Origin: Agapanthus africanus
Taxonomy: Eukaryota; Streptophyta; Magnoliopsida; Asparagales; Amaryllidaceae
Length of the DNA stretch: 64,000 nucleotides
NCBI GenBank assembly: GCA_030015575.1
Contig: CM057347.1
Span: 409,852,248 to 409,916,247 of the forward strand
Direction: 5' to 3'
In this document: piece after piece, positions 63,837 through 64,000 of the stretch
Numbering within the stretch: position 1 is the first letter of the stretch
Layout: each line of letters opens with the position of its first letter
Notes under the pieces: generated by a model
Databases searched by the model: none
What the model was told of the DNA's origin: nothing
What the model saw: only the letters and a program-made list of their open reading frames with translations
Translations under genes and position numbers: made by a program

Positions 63837-64000
63837 ATGTCTTCCTTTGTAGAGTCAGTAGATGTTGTAGGAGTAGGTTCTAGGGATCCTTTAGTTGTGT
63901 CTGAGTCCCCCCGGGAAGCAGGGGTTGGATCCTCTCCCCAGGATCGCGCGGCGGGGGCAGCCTCCAGGGATGAGGCGGCAGATGCGGCCCCCAGTTCCTC
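63837..64000 (+). CDS. Start of an ORF running off the window
   Basis: ATG at 63837 followed by 54 open codons (MSSFVESVDVVGVGS...), Ser/Val/Ala/Asp-rich and hydrophilic. It could be the N-terminus of an element-encoded protein or a host gene; too short to classify. The upstream 100 bp is pyrimidine-rich, as in plant 5' UTRs. Confidence 0.4.
   Translation, partial: MSSFVESVDVVGVGSRDPLVVSESPREAGVGSSPQDRAAGAASRDEAADAAPSS

Overview
This is a transposable-element-dense stretch of nuclear DNA from a flowering plant. The evidence is nested Ty3/gypsy elements of the Tat and Athila types, a decayed Ty1/copia element, a Mutator-like (MULE) transposase, plant mobile domain (PMD) sequence, and GT-AG exons of a plant TOM1-like (VHS domain) gene fragment. 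I cannot name the species. No tRNA, rRNA, CRISPR array or intact housekeeping gene was seen.

Layout. (1) 1-540 is the U3 half of a minus-strand Athila-like LTR inserted in the 5' LTR of a large plus-strand Tat element. (2) The Tat element fills 541-38668: 5' LTR to 1810, primer-binding site at 1816-1834, gag and protease at 1959-6605, reverse transcriptase, two RNase H domains and integrase at 14154-18842, a tandem-repeat-rich 3' region at 18843-21654, a spliced gene on the opposite strand at 21655-26218, and a 3' LTR starting near 26350. Its coding frame is decayed by stop codons and frameshifts. (3) Two minus-strand non-autonomous Athila-like elements are nested in it, both with perfect 5-bp target duplications: 6606-14153 (GGCAG, splitting pol) and 27699-36844 (GGAAT, splitting the 3' LTR). 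(4) The Tat 3' end abuts a minus-strand copia relic (38669 to about 43270), which is itself cut by a 1.3-kb solo LTR at 39377-40702.

(5) 44707-54347 is a second, minus-strand Tat element keeping only its 3' LTR (with an LTR inserted in it), antisense exons and 3' repeats. It joins abruptly at 54347/54348 to (6) a broken MULE/PMD unit, transposase and PMD on the minus strand, extending to about 58400. (7) 58500-60698 is non-coding, with a GA-rich tract, a cluster of hairpins and a diverged direct duplication. (8) 60699-62217 holds three exons of a TOM1-like gene fragment. (9) 62218-64000 is GC-rich DNA ending in an ORF that starts at 63837 and runs off the window.

The most interesting item is the antisense cargo. 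The first Tat element carries a minus-strand gene that I can resolve into eight exons. Every junction is phase 1, every internal exon is a multiple of three, and the total is 4101 nt. It encodes a PMD followed by a coiled-coil tail, and has three in-frame stops. The second Tat element carries a different pair of small plus-strand ORFs at the same place. The two Tat copies have also amplified different segments of the same 3' non-coding region. Other points of interest are paired CCGCGG palindromes shared by three Athila-like LTRs, a 76-bp repeat array with two G-boxes per unit, and palindrome-saturated Tat U3 sequence.
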